This document shows positions 7,467-16,541 of a DNA stretch of 29,587 nucleotides, in pieces (positions within the stretch are counted from its first letter, which is position 1; each line of letters begins with the position of its first letter). Both the position numbers and the translations under genes were made by a program. Where the stretch lies: the NCBI GenBank assembly GCA_964459205.1, contig CAYWKJ010000014.1:1-29587 (forward strand), read 5' to 3'. The notes below the pieces were generated by a model. The model had not been told where the DNA came from. It was given only the letters and a program-made list of their open reading frames with translations, and did not search any database. Origin of the DNA: JABJMC01 sp964459205. Lineage in GTDB: Bacteria > Patescibacteriota > Gracilibacteria > UBA1369 > UBA12473.

Positions 7467-9176
7467 ATGGTTAATAAACGTACGCCCTCCCGTACTCTTA
7501 AAGGGGGCTTGAGTCTTATCAAAAAGACTATCAAATCCTATTCTGATAAAGAAAAAACTATCAGTGCTGTGCTTTTAGTTATATTTTTGCTAAGTGGCTG
7601 GAAAATACTAAGCGGGAACTGGGAAGGCCGTGATCTGGTTAACGTTGTTCAAGGTGAGCATAATTATAATGAAGGATTGATAGGAGAAATTACTCACATT
7701 AATCCAGTTTTTTCTGACTTAAATGATGTTGATCGCGACATCACTAGCTTGGTCTTTGAAGGTTTAAGTAAATATGACAACGAAACAGGCAAAATTGTAG
7801 AAAATATTGCCACTCACACCCTAGATGAATCCAAAACAGTCTATACTTTTGTTTTGCACGATGGATTAACTTGGCATGACGGTGAACCAGTTACAGCCGA
7901 TGATGTGTATTTCACTTATCACGATATTATCCAACATCCAGAATTTGAAAACCCAATCCTAAAAAGCAGCTTTAGTGGGGTGACGGTTGAACAAATCGAT
8001 GAAAAAACCATTACTATGACCTTGAATGAAACTAATTCATTCTTTTTTACGCAATTAACCGTGGGCTTATTACCCCAACATATCCTTAGTGAAGTTCCTG
8101 TAACCGAACTCGACACCCATGAATTTAACCAAAACCCAATTGGGAACGGCCCTTACCAAGTAAATAACGCCTACGAACTACATAACGACGGCTCAAGCGA
8201 GGTTTCCTTAAGCTATTATGATAATTACTGGAAGGGACAAACTCCAGATATCACCGATATTAATTTTATTGCCTTCCCAACCTATGAAGATCTACTAGAT
8301 GGTAGTGGGCAAGTGCATGGAATGGCTCGTGTTCCAGCTTACAGACTCGAAGAAGTGCAGGAGGACCGCTTTGCAGCCTATGAATATATCTTACCGCAAT
8401 ACACAGCTTTATTTATGGAAACTGACAACGAGAATTTACTAAAACGTAATATCCGCTTAGCCATCCAAAAAGCCATTGATAAAGAGGCAATCATTACAGC
8501 CATCAGCTACGAACACACGATCGACACGCCACTTATGGAACTTAATCAAGAAGAATGGATTTACCAACCAAATCAAGAAGAAGCCATGGGGGCGCTTTTC
8601 GATGAAGGATGGGAGCTAGACGAAGAGACAGGAATTCGTGTCAATGATGAAGATGAGTTATTAAGCTTCTCACTAATACGCCGTTCTTTCCCTAATAATG
8701 AGCAGCAGGAAGCAGTAACTGCCACCACAGCAGAGATGATTGCGGAAGACTTAGCCGCAGTAGGTATTATGATCAGTATTGAAACTTATGAAGACGAAGC
8801 TTTCCAGCAAAAAGTTAGTGATCGTGATTATGATTTAGTTCTTCTTGGTCAAAGCCTTGGTTATAATTTAGATACTTATTCTTATTGGCACTCTAGTCAG
8901 GCTGGAACAGGTTTAAATTTTTCAAATTACGGGAATAATAAGGCGGATTTCTTTATCGAAGCAATTCGCAATTCATTCGGAGATGACGAAGATGACAAAG
9001 AAGAATACTTGCAAAGTTTGGCAGAAACCATTAAAGAGGATATCCCCGCTGTGTTTTTATACACTCCAACCTATTATTTTTTAGCGGATAGCCGGATTGA
9101 AAACATCACCACAGCAAATCTGCTCTTCCCTCATGACCGTTTCGCTAATATACTTGACTGGAAAGTGACTAAATAA
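7467..9176 (+). CDS. Membrane-anchored family-5 solute-binding protein
   Basis: The 569-residue product matches extracellular solute-binding proteins of the oligopeptide/nickel ABC family (SBP_bac_5). Diagnostic segments are NPVFSDLNDVDRDI, LVFEGLSKYD and TWHDGEPVTADDVYFTY in the N-terminal lobe and IRLAIQKAIDKEAI in the second lobe. A basic N-terminus and one hydrophobic helix (about residues 32-48) without a lipobox Cys suggest an uncleaved membrane anchor facing outward. No permease or ATPase gene lies nearby, so its transporter, if any, is elsewhere. Peptide binding is the most likely role from the family; the ligand is unknown. It follows secG by 11 bases and precedes rplI by 21. Confidence 0.92.
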   Translation: MVNKRTPSRTLKGGLSLIKKTIKSYSDKEKTISAVLLVIFLLSGWKILSGNWEGRDLVNVVQGEHNYNEGLIGEITHINPVFSDLNDVDRDITSLVFEGLSKYDNETGKIVENIATHTLDESKTVYTFVLHDGLTWHDGEPVTADDVYFTYHDIIQHPEFENPILKSSFSGVTVEQIDEKTITMTLNETNSFFFTQLTVGLLPQHILSEVPVTELDTHEFNQNPIGNGPYQVNNAYELHNDGSSEVSLSYYDNYWKGQTPDITDINFIAFPTYEDLLDGSGQVHGMARVPAYRLEEVQEDRFAAYEYILPQYTALFMETDNENLLKRNIRLAIQKAIDKEAIITAISYEHTIDTPLMELNQEEWIYQPNQEEAMGALFDEGWELDEETGIRVNDEDELLSFSLIRRSFPNNEQQEAVTATTAEMIAEDLAAVGIMISIETYEDEAFQQKVSDRDYDLVLLGQSLGYNLDTYSYWHSSQAGTGLNFSNYGNNKADFFIEAIRNSFGDDEDDKEEYLQSLAETIKEDIPAVFLYTPTYYFLADSRIENITTANLLFPHDRFANILDWKVTK

Positions 9177-9197
9177 ATCTTTAAAAATATTTACACC

Positions 9198-9647
9198 ATG
9201 CAAATCGTTCTCACGAAAGACGTACCAAACCTCGGAAGAAAAGGTGAAGTCAAAACTGTTAAAAGCGGCTATTTTCGTAATTTCCTAGCGCCTCGCGCCA
9301 AAGCTATTCGCGTTACACCTAAGCTCATGAAGCAAATTCTAGAGCAACAAAAACAACGCGAAAAACGTCGCGAAACTATGCTTGAGCAAGCTGAAGAGTT
9401 AGCTAAACGCATCGAAGGCATGACTCTTACCTTCAAACAAAAAGCTACTGCCAAGGGTAAGCTTTACGCCTCTATCTCTGAAACTAAGGTTCAGCATGAG
9501 CTAGAAAAACACTTAGAATTCGATCTGGATAAAGACATGATTTTACTCGAGGCCGCGATTAAAGAAGTAGGGGAGACCGAAGCCACTATCAAGTTAACCG
9601 AAGCCGTTTCTGCAACCTTAAAAATTGTTGTCGAAGCCGATAAATAA
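9198..9647 (+). CDS. rplI: Ribosomal protein bL9
   Basis: The 149-residue protein begins with the L9 signature: MQIVLTKDVPNLGRKGEVK, then KSGYFRNFLAPR. A long charged connecting helix (about 42-75, rich in KQREKRRE) and a C-terminal domain follow, matching the two-domain dumbbell of bL9, which binds 23S rRNA near the L1 stalk base. Length is normal. Some CPR lineages are reported to lack bL9, so its presence may help placement. ruvX starts one base after its stop, so the two are probably translated together. Confidence 0.96.
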   Translation: MQIVLTKDVPNLGRKGEVKTVKSGYFRNFLAPRAKAIRVTPKLMKQILEQQKQREKRRETMLEQAEELAKRIEGMTLTFKQKATAKGKLYASISETKVQHELEKHLEFDLDKDMILLEAAIKEVGETEATIKLTEAVSATLKIVVEADK

Positions 9648-9648
9648 T

Positions 9649-10014
9649 ATGCGCCTACTTGCCCTAGATTACGGGACTAAAAGGATTGGGATAGCGATTT
9701 CTGACCCCGAAAAAACAGTGGCTTTTCCGCGTGAAGTAATAAAAAACACACCTGAAACCATTAATTATCTGAAAAAGCTAATTGATGAAGAAAAAGTAGA
9801 AGCAATTATTGTAGGTTGGCCCCTCAGCTTAGGAGGCACTGAAACAGATCAAACCAGGAAAACAGAGGCCTTTATAGACCTTTTAGAGGCTGATTTAAGC
9901 GTTCCAATTAAAAAAATGGATGAACGTTGGACTACAGCCCAAGCAGATCGCTACCAAGGAGATGATGCCATGGCCGCACAAATTATTCTACAAAATTACT
10001 TAGATATGGTATAA
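9649..10014 (+). CDS. ruvX: RuvX/YqgF putative Holliday-junction resolvase
   Basis: The 121-residue product shows the RNase H-like YqgF fold motifs: LALDYGTKRIGIAISD with the first catalytic Asp near the start, VGWPLSLGGTETDQT in the middle and MDERWTT (the conserved DERxTT) near residue 90. YqgF proteins act on pre-16S rRNA 5' ends and have been proposed as junction resolvases. ATG 9649, one base after the rplI stop, is chosen because the conserved N-terminus begins there; an upstream in-frame start at 9625 would lie inside rplI. It is slightly shorter than the E. coli protein. The next promoter overlaps its last codons. Confidence 0.93.
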   Translation: MRLLALDYGTKRIGIAISDPEKTVAFPREVIKNTPETINYLKKLIDEEKVEAIIVGWPLSLGGTETDQTRKTEAFIDLLEADLSVPIKKMDERWTTAQADRYQGDDAMAAQIILQNYLDMV

Positions 10015-10015
10015 T
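10007..10015 (+). promoter_or_regulatory. Extended -10 promoter of the TraG-like gene
   Basis: TGG followed by a perfect TATAAT (10010-10015) forms an extended -10. The predicted start is 10022, the A of the next ATG, so the transcript should be leaderless. A -35 box is not obvious, as is common for extended -10 promoters. Confidence 0.72.
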
Positions 10016-10021
10016 AATACT

Positions 10022-12679
10022 ATGAAACCCTCCAAAAGAGTTGTTCTTTCGATAAAAGTACCCAAAGAAATCGAGCCCGGACCAGGCCCGATAGCTGCTG
10101 AACAGATTTTTTCAGCTATTCATGGGGTTCAGGATAAAATCCCTTGGTATAAAAGGCTTTTTGGACTAAAAGGGGACCGCGTCAGTTTTGAAATTGTTCA
10201 TCATAAAAAACATATCCGTTTTTTAGTGACCGCTCCCGCAAAATACAAAAATCTAATCGAAGGACAAATTTACGCGCATTATCCTAATGTCGAGATTTTT
10301 CAGGAAGAGGACTACATTACACAGGAGGCAAAGATTGAAATGCACACACCAGCGAAATCAGATAAAAAAACTGACAAAAAAAACGTCACCACCAAGGAGC
10401 AAGCAACCGCTATGCGCGGTAAAAAAGATTTTAAAAAGATGAAGGTAAAAAGGCCTCTAGTTTCAGTAGAATTAGGCCAAACCGACCCCGTTATGTATCC
10501 AATCAAGCGTTATCCGCAGTTTGAGGATCGCATGACCCGTATTGCCGCTGATCCAATTGCTGGTGTCACGTCCAGTCTAAGCAAACTAAATCATCCGAGT
10601 GATGAGGCCTGGATTCAAATTGTAGTTACCCCATTAGCAGATCGCTGGCGTATAAAATACACCGAATTACTTAGAATTGTAGAGCGTGGACTTTTTGGAA
10701 GCATTGAAAAGCTTCAAAACGTGTATCTTGATGTAGCTGGCACCCGACAAGTATGGCCGAGAATCGTATTTTTTCCTTTATACGCCGCCCTTTGGATTCG
10801 TCGCAAAACAGCGGGATTTAAGGGAGGAAAGGCATCCACCACAACTGATGATTACAGTTACAATCCAAATGATGATTTAGAGGAAATGATGTCTAAAACC
10901 CATGACCGTGAAACCGCAATGCAGGCCTGTACTGATAAGGTCAGTAAACTTATGTACGAAACTAACATCCGTATTGGTTACTTGCCAGCTAACGGTGATA
11001 TCGAATCCGCTAAATTAAAAATCAAAGAGATCGCTGGTTCATTCAAACAATTCAACCAACCATTATTAAATCAATTTATTACTCAAAAAGTTGAAACTGA
11101 CCCGCATCAGTTAGCTAAATTTAAGCATCGTATGATCCTTAGAAAAAGCATGGTGCTCAACGTTGAAGAATTAGCCACTATTTATCATGCGCCAACCCTG
11201 GTAGTGCAAACTCCTAATATAGACTGGGTGAAATCACGAAAACTAGAAGCCCCAACTGATCTGCCTGATCAACAGTCAGAATCAGCCGATAATCTCACTT
11301 TATTAGGAAAAACCAATTATCGCGGAATGCATCAGGTATTTGGGATTAAATGCGACCCAGATCGTCGCCGACACATGTATATCATCGGGAAAACCGGTAT
11401 GGGGAAAACCACTTTGCTCGAAAATATGATTTTTTCTGATATTCAATCTGGAAAAGGAATTGGAGTAGTTGATCCGCATGGTGATTTAGCCGAAAAAATT
11501 CTAGATTTTGTGCCACCAAGTCGAACAAATGACGTGATTGTTTTTGATCCCGCTGATCGTGATCATCCCGTTTCATTTAATATGTTAGAAAGCCCAGATC
11601 CGGCCTTTAATACGGTGATTTGTTCGGGGTTAGTCGGGATTTTTAAGAAAATATACGCTGAATCATGGGGTCCTCGACTAGAACACATTTTACGAAACAC
11701 AATCCTTTCGTTGCTTAGTTACCCAGATACAACTATGCTCGGAATTACCCGAATTCTTCAAGACGACTCTTTTCGCAAAAGGGTAATCAAAAAAATTGAG
11801 GATCCGGTTGTACGTGGATTCTGGGATGGAGAATTTAACAAAATGAGTGATAAGTTTAAAAGTGAAGCGATTTCACCAATTCTTAATAAAGTTGGGCAGT
11901 TTTTATCCAGTCCAATTATTCGAAACATTGTCGGCCAACCCAAAAGTTCTATTGATTTAAGGTTTGCCATGGATAAGGGCAAAATCGTGATTGTTAACCT
12001 ATCAAAAGGTAAAATTGGAGAAGACAACTCCTCATTACTGGGTGCCATGATGATTACTAAATTCCAGCTCGATGCTATGAGTCGAGCCGATATCCCCGAA
12101 GATGAACGTAAAGACTTTTATTTATACGTGGATGAGTTCCAAAACTTTGCCACTGAATCGTTTGCCACAATTCTATCAGAGGCTCGTAAATATCGATTAA
12201 ATCTTACAATGGCTAATCAGTATATTGCTCAGATGCCAGATGAAGTCCGCGATGCGGTATTTGGGAACGTTGGCTCATTGCTATCTTTCCAAGTTGGGTT
12301 TGATGATGCGGAATACTTATCGCAGCAATTTGCTGAAGTTGCTACACCAAACGACCTGGTTTGTCTAAATAAATATACGATTTATAACCGTTTACTTATT
12401 GATGGGATGCCTAGCCGACCATTCTCCGCTGACACTCTTCCGCCACCTGAGGCTTCTTTAGAAATTGAACCCGGCCGTCGCGAAAAAATTATTAAACTGT
12501 CTCGAGAACGCTATTCTAAACCACGCGAATTAGTTGAAGACAAAATTCAACGCTGGAGTAAAAATACAGAGAAAAAAGAATTAAAAGAAGGCGAGAAGAA
12601 AACGCTAAAACAGCCGGATAAAAAACCCAAAACAATCGATAAGCCAAAGCCGAAACCTAAGGAGAAAAAGAAAAAATAA
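10022..12679 (+). CDS. VirD4/TraG-HerA-type ATPase
   Basis: The 885-residue protein has an unassigned N-terminal region (about 1-400) and a C-terminal P-loop ATPase of the DNA-pumping VirD4/TraG/HerA group. Walker A is GKTGMGKTT at residues 456-464, followed by GVVDPHGDLAEKIL. Walker B is YLYVDEF with Asp-Glu at 704-705. IVNLSKGKIGEDNSSLLG and a later SEARKYRLNLTMANQYIAQ also fit the TraG/TraD C-terminal region. The last 50 residues are rich in Lys and Pro and end in KEKKKK. No clear membrane helix was found, unlike classical VirD4. Such lone ATPases are frequent in CPR genomes. No relaxase, VirB4 or pilus genes are nearby, so DNA transfer, pilus assembly or DNA handling all remain possible. 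Confidence 0.88.
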   Translation: MKPSKRVVLSIKVPKEIEPGPGPIAAEQIFSAIHGVQDKIPWYKRLFGLKGDRVSFEIVHHKKHIRFLVTAPAKYKNLIEGQIYAHYPNVEIFQEEDYITQEAKIEMHTPAKSDKKTDKKNVTTKEQATAMRGKKDFKKMKVKRPLVSVELGQTDPVMYPIKRYPQFEDRMTRIAADPIAGVTSSLSKLNHPSDEAWIQIVVTPLADRWRIKYTELLRIVERGLFGSIEKLQNVYLDVAGTRQVWPRIVFFPLYAALWIRRKTAGFKGGKASTTTDDYSYNPNDDLEEMMSKTHDRETAMQACTDKVSKLMYETNIRIGYLPANGDIESAKLKIKEIAGSFKQFNQPLLNQFITQKVETDPHQLAKFKHRMILRKSMVLNVEELATIYHAPTLVVQTPNIDWVKSRKLEAPTDLPDQQSESADNLTLLGKTNYRGMHQVFGIKCDPDRRRHMYIIGKTGMGKTTLLENMIFSDIQSGKGIGVVDPHGDLAEKILDFVPPSRTNDVIVFDPADRDHPVSFNMLESPDPAFNTVICSGLVGIFKKIYAESWGPRLEHILRNTILSLLSYPDTTMLGITRILQDDSFRKRVIKKIEDPVVRGFWDGEFNKMSDKFKSEAISPILNKVGQFLSSPIIRNIVGQPKSSIDLRFAMDKGKIVIVNLSKGKIGEDNSSLLGAMMITKFQLDAMSRADIPEDERKDFYLYVDEFQNFATESFATILSEARKYRLNLTMANQYIAQMPDEVRDAVFGNVGSLLSFQVGFDDAEYLSQQFAEVATPNDLVCLNKYTIYNRLLIDGMPSRPFSADTLPPPEASLEIEPGRREKIIKLSRERYSKPRELVEDKIQRWSKNTEKKELKEGEKKTLKQPDKKPKTIDKPKPKPKEKKKK

Positions 12680-12683
12680 TCAT

Positions 12684-12712
12684 TTGACATAATTTTAGAA
12701 ATTGGATAAGTT
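12684..12712 (+). promoter_or_regulatory. Possible promoter upstream of the MutS-like gene
   Basis: A perfect -35 box TTGACA (12684-12689) and a weak -10 TAAGTT (12707-12712) are 17 bases apart, giving a leader near 58 bases. A second weak option is TAAAAA at 12765-12770, which would make a leaderless transcript from ATG 12777. The remaining AT-rich 97-base gap shows nothing else. Confidence 0.5.
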
Positions 12713-12776
12713 TAACTCCATCCTATTTTGTTAAATTAAATTTCCACCCCGGCGATTTACTTTTTAAAAAAATAGC

Positions 12777-15266
12777 ATGCCATTACCACAAAGCGCAACC
12801 AGCGCATATCACCCTGAATTTGAGCATCTTCTTGATGAAATTGCTCGTACCGATACTGTTCGCCGTGATCCGGAATCAGCACAAAGATTAAACAGTGGAG
12901 AGGGCAGATTCAATGCAGAGGTCTTAGCCGAATTATCTATTGATGAGCGAGCAGAGCAAGCTCTACAAGTTGCTGCTGACTATTTAACTTGGAAAGTCGG
13001 AGAACTACTAGGAATGGATAAAGAGCATCGCCAATATCTACAAATACAGGACTTAGGCCTTGATGAAATCCAGCAAATATTGTTAACTGATGTGCCTGAA
13101 AAATTTAGAGACGACTGCTTAAAATTAATCGAAAGAATTCGCCATCGCCAAGTAATGCATGTTTTATCAGCGTCACCAATTCTCAAACAATATAGAGGTG
13201 ACCCAGGGGTTGATGCTCCATTAGACAACGCTTTCCACCAAGTTGCTAACGCAAGCTCTCCAATAATAAGAAGTAATAACGGATACAGTTGGAGGCAGCT
13301 AAACAATTTTAACCACACGCCGCGAACTAAAACTAGAATTTTCCCAGGTGAAGAAGGCCTTCCTCACCCTAAAGTAAGAAAAGGCCATCACAGCGACAAC
13401 ATGATAACCCCTCCTCATTCACTAATTTTCATGGAAGGCTGTGAATTAAGATCAGCTGGCTATAAATGGCACCGCCCAGGCTTATATCAAGATTTAGAAC
13501 AAAACCTAGCTTACAAAACCAAGTTAGATTTCACTAATAAGACCCTAAAAGATAGTCGACTTATTGCGGTTACCGGACAGTTTAATACAGCTAGAGTAGT
13601 TTCTAGCTGTATTGTGCCAGGAGCAAATTTCTCGATGCAGGGAGGAGAATGGTTTGATGGAGAATTAGCCCTAGAAACAAGTGAAGGTGTCAACTTATCA
13701 ACCCAATTCTTTTTTAGAACTAAAATCACATTACCTTCATCAACCAGTTTAATGGGAACAATTTTTCATGGTTGCGATTTTTCCCTCGCGGAAATTGATG
13801 ATGAAGATCTTGAAACACTAGCCGATGTATGCGACGAACGCTGTGTATTTTCTAATGATCAAAAACAAAAAATGAGGAAATTTGGAGAAACATTCAGTAC
13901 CCAGGACGAAATGATCGCTAGGCTGACCCAGTTTGCTCCAAATGATAGTGGAGGACTCAGGGAATGTGCCGCTCCATTGGGGATTGGCAGAGTCCCGGTA
14001 TTAATGCAAAACGATCACGATGATGATGACAGGCCTGATTTAGCAGGTTTACCAGTATTAGAAACAGCTGGAATGCCTCAACCGCGCGAAGGAAGTATCG
14101 ATAGACGCAGTTTTGCTCCACTTACCACCGCTGACTTCGACCAACTCCAACCGCGCATTGAATTTTTCCAACGCTTAGCAACCTTTGTTAATGAGCTAGG
14201 TGAATACAATGCTTATGCTATGGTCCGATTTATAACTGAAGAAGGTGGACCAGAAATGCAGGCAACTCTAAATTTCGGCGCCCCAATAACTAATTTACCT
14301 CCTCATATATTAGATATCCCTGCTAACAAATTTCAAGACAGAGGTAGATATTGGCGCCACGAATACATTAGTCGCGAAGGAAAAACAGTAGACGGAGGAT
14401 TCCCTAAAAACCCTAGTTATTATGCCTATGTTCAATGGATGCGAAATCAACTAAAAGATTTATCCGAACGCCTTTATAACTACGGATTATATCTAAACAA
14501 ACTAACCTCAGAGCACAGTTGCCATAGCCCAGAAATTGGTCCAGGTAGCGATCAATATCAATTACATGATCTTTACCATTCTAATTTGCCGGCTGAATTA
14601 GCAGAACAAGGAGGAGAATTAACACAAAACGACATTGATCTTTTGGTTGGAAAGGGAAGCAGATTACTAGTACTAAGTGGAGCCAATAAAAAAGCTGGTA
14701 AAAGCACTCTACTTGGAGCAATTGCCACGGCCATTCCACAAGCACAAAGTGGTGCCCCAACACCAGGATACGTTTCCTTACCAGACGGAAAACTAATGGA
14801 TCACGTATTTATTATGCCTAATCTACGCTCTCAAATGGGTGGCAAAGAAAGTAACATGGAAGGACGAGCTCGAGTTGTATTAGAAGACTTTTTGGGAAAA
14901 ATTAGGGCTCTAGCAACTGAAGGAACCCCGGAAGACCCAGTCCGTGTCTTTATTGGATTAGATGAAATTATGATGGGAGTTACTGACCCGAACGATGCTG
15001 CCGTTATTGAAAACAATTTCTTGGAAACATTAATGACAATAGAAGGGTTAGAAGCTCACATTGTATTAGTATCACCAGATTTGAGAGTAATTAAATCTAT
15101 GCAGAATAGGTTTCCAGATCAAATCGAAGTCCGGGCTCCAGAAAGTGATGAGAATTCTTATCGTTTAGTACCGTCAGCCGAGGCACAACCATCTTCTCCG
15201 GCCGCAGTGCTTGCCGAAAAAGGACTAGCATCATTCTTAGAACGAAAATCTTGGATGGAAGCATAA
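12777..15266 (+). CDS. Large protein with divergent MutS-type ATPase domain
   Basis: The last 230 residues of this 829-residue protein resemble MutS domain V. HDLYHSNLPAEL and QNDIDL (NDI at 618-620) correspond to the HPLL...NDI lead-in. Walker A is GANKKAGKST at 635-644, like GPNMGGKST in MutS, with the usual 16-residue spacing. Walker B is IGLDE (Asp-Glu 729-730), followed by GVTDPNDA like the GTST-DG segment of MutS. IVLVSPDL occupies the place of the THxxxL strand. Upstream helices at about 455-590 could be a reduced MutS core. Residues 1-450 are unrecognised, and no mismatch-reading F-x-E motif or nuclease domain was seen. Several P-loop residues differ from the family norm. The function is unknown; a DNA-structure ATPase is a guess. 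It converges on pgk with a 6-base gap. Confidence 0.82.
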   Translation: MPLPQSATSAYHPEFEHLLDEIARTDTVRRDPESAQRLNSGEGRFNAEVLAELSIDERAEQALQVAADYLTWKVGELLGMDKEHRQYLQIQDLGLDEIQQILLTDVPEKFRDDCLKLIERIRHRQVMHVLSASPILKQYRGDPGVDAPLDNAFHQVANASSPIIRSNNGYSWRQLNNFNHTPRTKTRIFPGEEGLPHPKVRKGHHSDNMITPPHSLIFMEGCELRSAGYKWHRPGLYQDLEQNLAYKTKLDFTNKTLKDSRLIAVTGQFNTARVVSSCIVPGANFSMQGGEWFDGELALETSEGVNLSTQFFFRTKITLPSSTSLMGTIFHGCDFSLAEIDDEDLETLADVCDERCVFSNDQKQKMRKFGETFSTQDEMIARLTQFAPNDSGGLRECAAPLGIGRVPVLMQNDHDDDDRPDLAGLPVLETAGMPQPREGSIDRRSFAPLTTADFDQLQPRIEFFQRLATFVNELGEYNAYAMVRFITEEGGPEMQATLNFGAPITNLPPHILDIPANKFQDRGRYWRHEYISREGKTVDGGFPKNPSYYAYVQWMRNQLKDLSERLYNYGLYLNKLTSEHSCHSPEIGPGSDQYQLHDLYHSNLPAELAEQGGELTQNDIDLLVGKGSRLLVLSGANKKAGKSTLLGAIATAIPQAQSGAPTPGYVSLPDGKLMDHVFIMPNLRSQMGGKESNMEGRARVVLEDFLGKIRALATEGTPEDPVRVFIGLDEIMMGVTDPNDAAVIENNFLETLMTIEGLEAHIVLVSPDLRVIKSMQNRFPDQIEVRAPESDENSYRLVPSAEAQPSSPAAVLAEKGLASFLERKSWMEA

Positions 15267-15272
15267 AAGCTC

Positions 15273-16463
15273 TTACTCCATAACCGCCTCAATACCCGGA
15301 AGGACCTTCCCTTCGAGGAATTCGAGCATCGCGCCACCACCAGTGGAAACGTGGTCAAAATCAATAAAATCGTGGCCAAATTTCTTTACCGCATCAATCG
15401 TATCGCCGCCACCTAAAATTGTCGTGGCCTTAGTGCGGGCAACAGCTTTTGCAATCTCGCGCGTACCACGGGCAAACGGAGTTTTTTCATAAAGTCCCAT
15501 TGGGCCATTCCAAACCACAATTTCGGCCTCCTCAATAACTTTTATGTATTTCTCCAATGTATGTAGACCAATATCCAAAATTTTCATATCTCCAGTTACA
15601 TCCTCTACTGGCAACATCAAAGTCTGAGCTGTATCACTAATTTCTGAGGCCACCACCACATCCTCCGGTAAAAAGAACTTTTCGTCATATTTATCCGCCT
15701 CCAACATAATTTCTTGCGCAACCTCACGCTTATCTTCCTGACATAGCGATTCTCCAACATCAAAGCCAGCGGAATAAAGAAAAGTATTAGCCAAGCCACC
15801 ACCAACTAAAAATATATCTGCCTTTTCTACAAAACTCTTTAAAATTCCAATTTTAGTGTCAATTTTCGCCCCCCCAACAATCAAGACCAGCGGACCCTCT
15901 AAATCTGCTAGTAGGGGAGTTAAAACCTCAATCTCTTTTTCCAGTAACAAGCCAGCGTGCGAAGGGAGATGTTCAGTCACCCCATGAGTCGAAGCATGAG
16001 CGCGATGCGCCGTCCCAAAAGCATCATTCACAAAAACCTCTCCTAAATCAGCCAATTCCTTGGCAAACTTAAGGTCATTTTTCTTTTCTTCGTGATAAAA
16101 ACGAGTGTTTTCCAACATCAAAACCTCACCATCTTTAAGCGCCATAGCTGCCTTTTTAACCTTTGGGCCTACACATTCATCCACCTTTTTAATAGGTTTG
16201 CCGAGCAATTTAGAAAGCTCTTTCGCAATTTCATCCATTTTAAGTTTTGGGTCTGGTTTATCCGGATCAGGACGTCCCAAATGAGATTTCAAAATCACGC
16301 GCGCGCCATCATCCAAAAGGTGCTTAATAGTTGGTAAAGCGGCCTCTAAACGAGTTGTATCCGTTATTTTCCCCTTATCATCAAGTGGCACATTAAAATC
16401 CACCCGCACCAAAACGCGCTTTCCTTTTACGTCGGCATGATGAAGTGTTTTGAGCTGTTTCAT
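15273..16463 (-). CDS. pgk: Phosphoglycerate kinase
   Basis: The 396-residue product is a complete phosphoglycerate kinase, making ATP from 1,3-bisphosphoglycerate in glycolysis. Clear motifs are VRVDFNVPLD near the start, SHLGRPDP, the substrate-binding NDAFGTAHRAHAST, GGAKIDTKIGIL, VVWNGPMGLYE and the nucleotide loop GGGDTIDAV followed by STGGGAMLEFLEGK. Length is normal. It is monocistronic, between two + strand genes. ATG at 16463 fits both the conserved N-terminus and a TATAAT that predicts transcription starting at that base. No terminator is visible before the convergent neighbour that ends at 15266. Confidence 0.98.
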   Translation of the reverse strand: MKQLKTLHHADVKGKRVLVRVDFNVPLDDKGKITDTTRLEAALPTIKHLLDDGARVILKSHLGRPDPDKPDPKLKMDEIAKELSKLLGKPIKKVDECVGPKVKKAAMALKDGEVLMLENTRFYHEEKKNDLKFAKELADLGEVFVNDAFGTAHRAHASTHGVTEHLPSHAGLLLEKEIEVLTPLLADLEGPLVLIVGGAKIDTKIGILKSFVEKADIFLVGGGLANTFLYSAGFDVGESLCQEDKREVAQEIMLEADKYDEKFFLPEDVVVASEISDTAQTLMLPVEDVTGDMKILDIGLHTLEKYIKVIEEAEIVVWNGPMGLYEKTPFARGTREIAKAVARTKATTILGGGDTIDAVKKFGHDFIDFDHVSTGGGAMLEFLEGKVLPGIEAVME

Positions 16464-16469
16464 GGACCG

Positions 16470-16478
16470 ATTATATCA
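16470..16478 (-). promoter_or_regulatory. Extended -10 promoter of pgk
   Basis: On the minus strand, TGA followed by a perfect TATAAT (16475 down to 16470) ends 6 bases before the pgk ATG, predicting a leaderless transcript starting at 16463. No clear -35 box is present. It is back to back with the promoter of the carbamate-kinase-like gene. Confidence 0.72.
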
Positions 16479-16488
16479 TGAAAAAAAT

Positions 16489-16517
16489 TTGCCCACAGCC
16501 AAATTTTAGGCTAAATT
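16489..16517 (+). promoter_or_regulatory. Possible promoter of the carbamate-kinase-like gene
   Basis: TTGCCC (16489-16494) and TAAATT (16512-16517) lie 17 bases apart in the 78-base gap between the divergent pgk and the 16542 gene. Each hexamer has four consensus matches, so this is a moderate call. Confidence 0.45.
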
Positions 16518-16541
16518 GAAATCCAAAACTAATTTTTGTCT

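Noticed and set aside
11758..12048. Minus-strand open frame of 96 codons inside the TraG-like ATPase gene
   Set aside because: The + strand here encodes conserved ATPase sequence; the antisense product shows no family features.
12530..12679. Lys-rich tail of the ATPase as a separate histone-like gene
   Set aside because: It is in frame with the ATPase, has no start codon signal of its own, and such tails are usual disordered ends.
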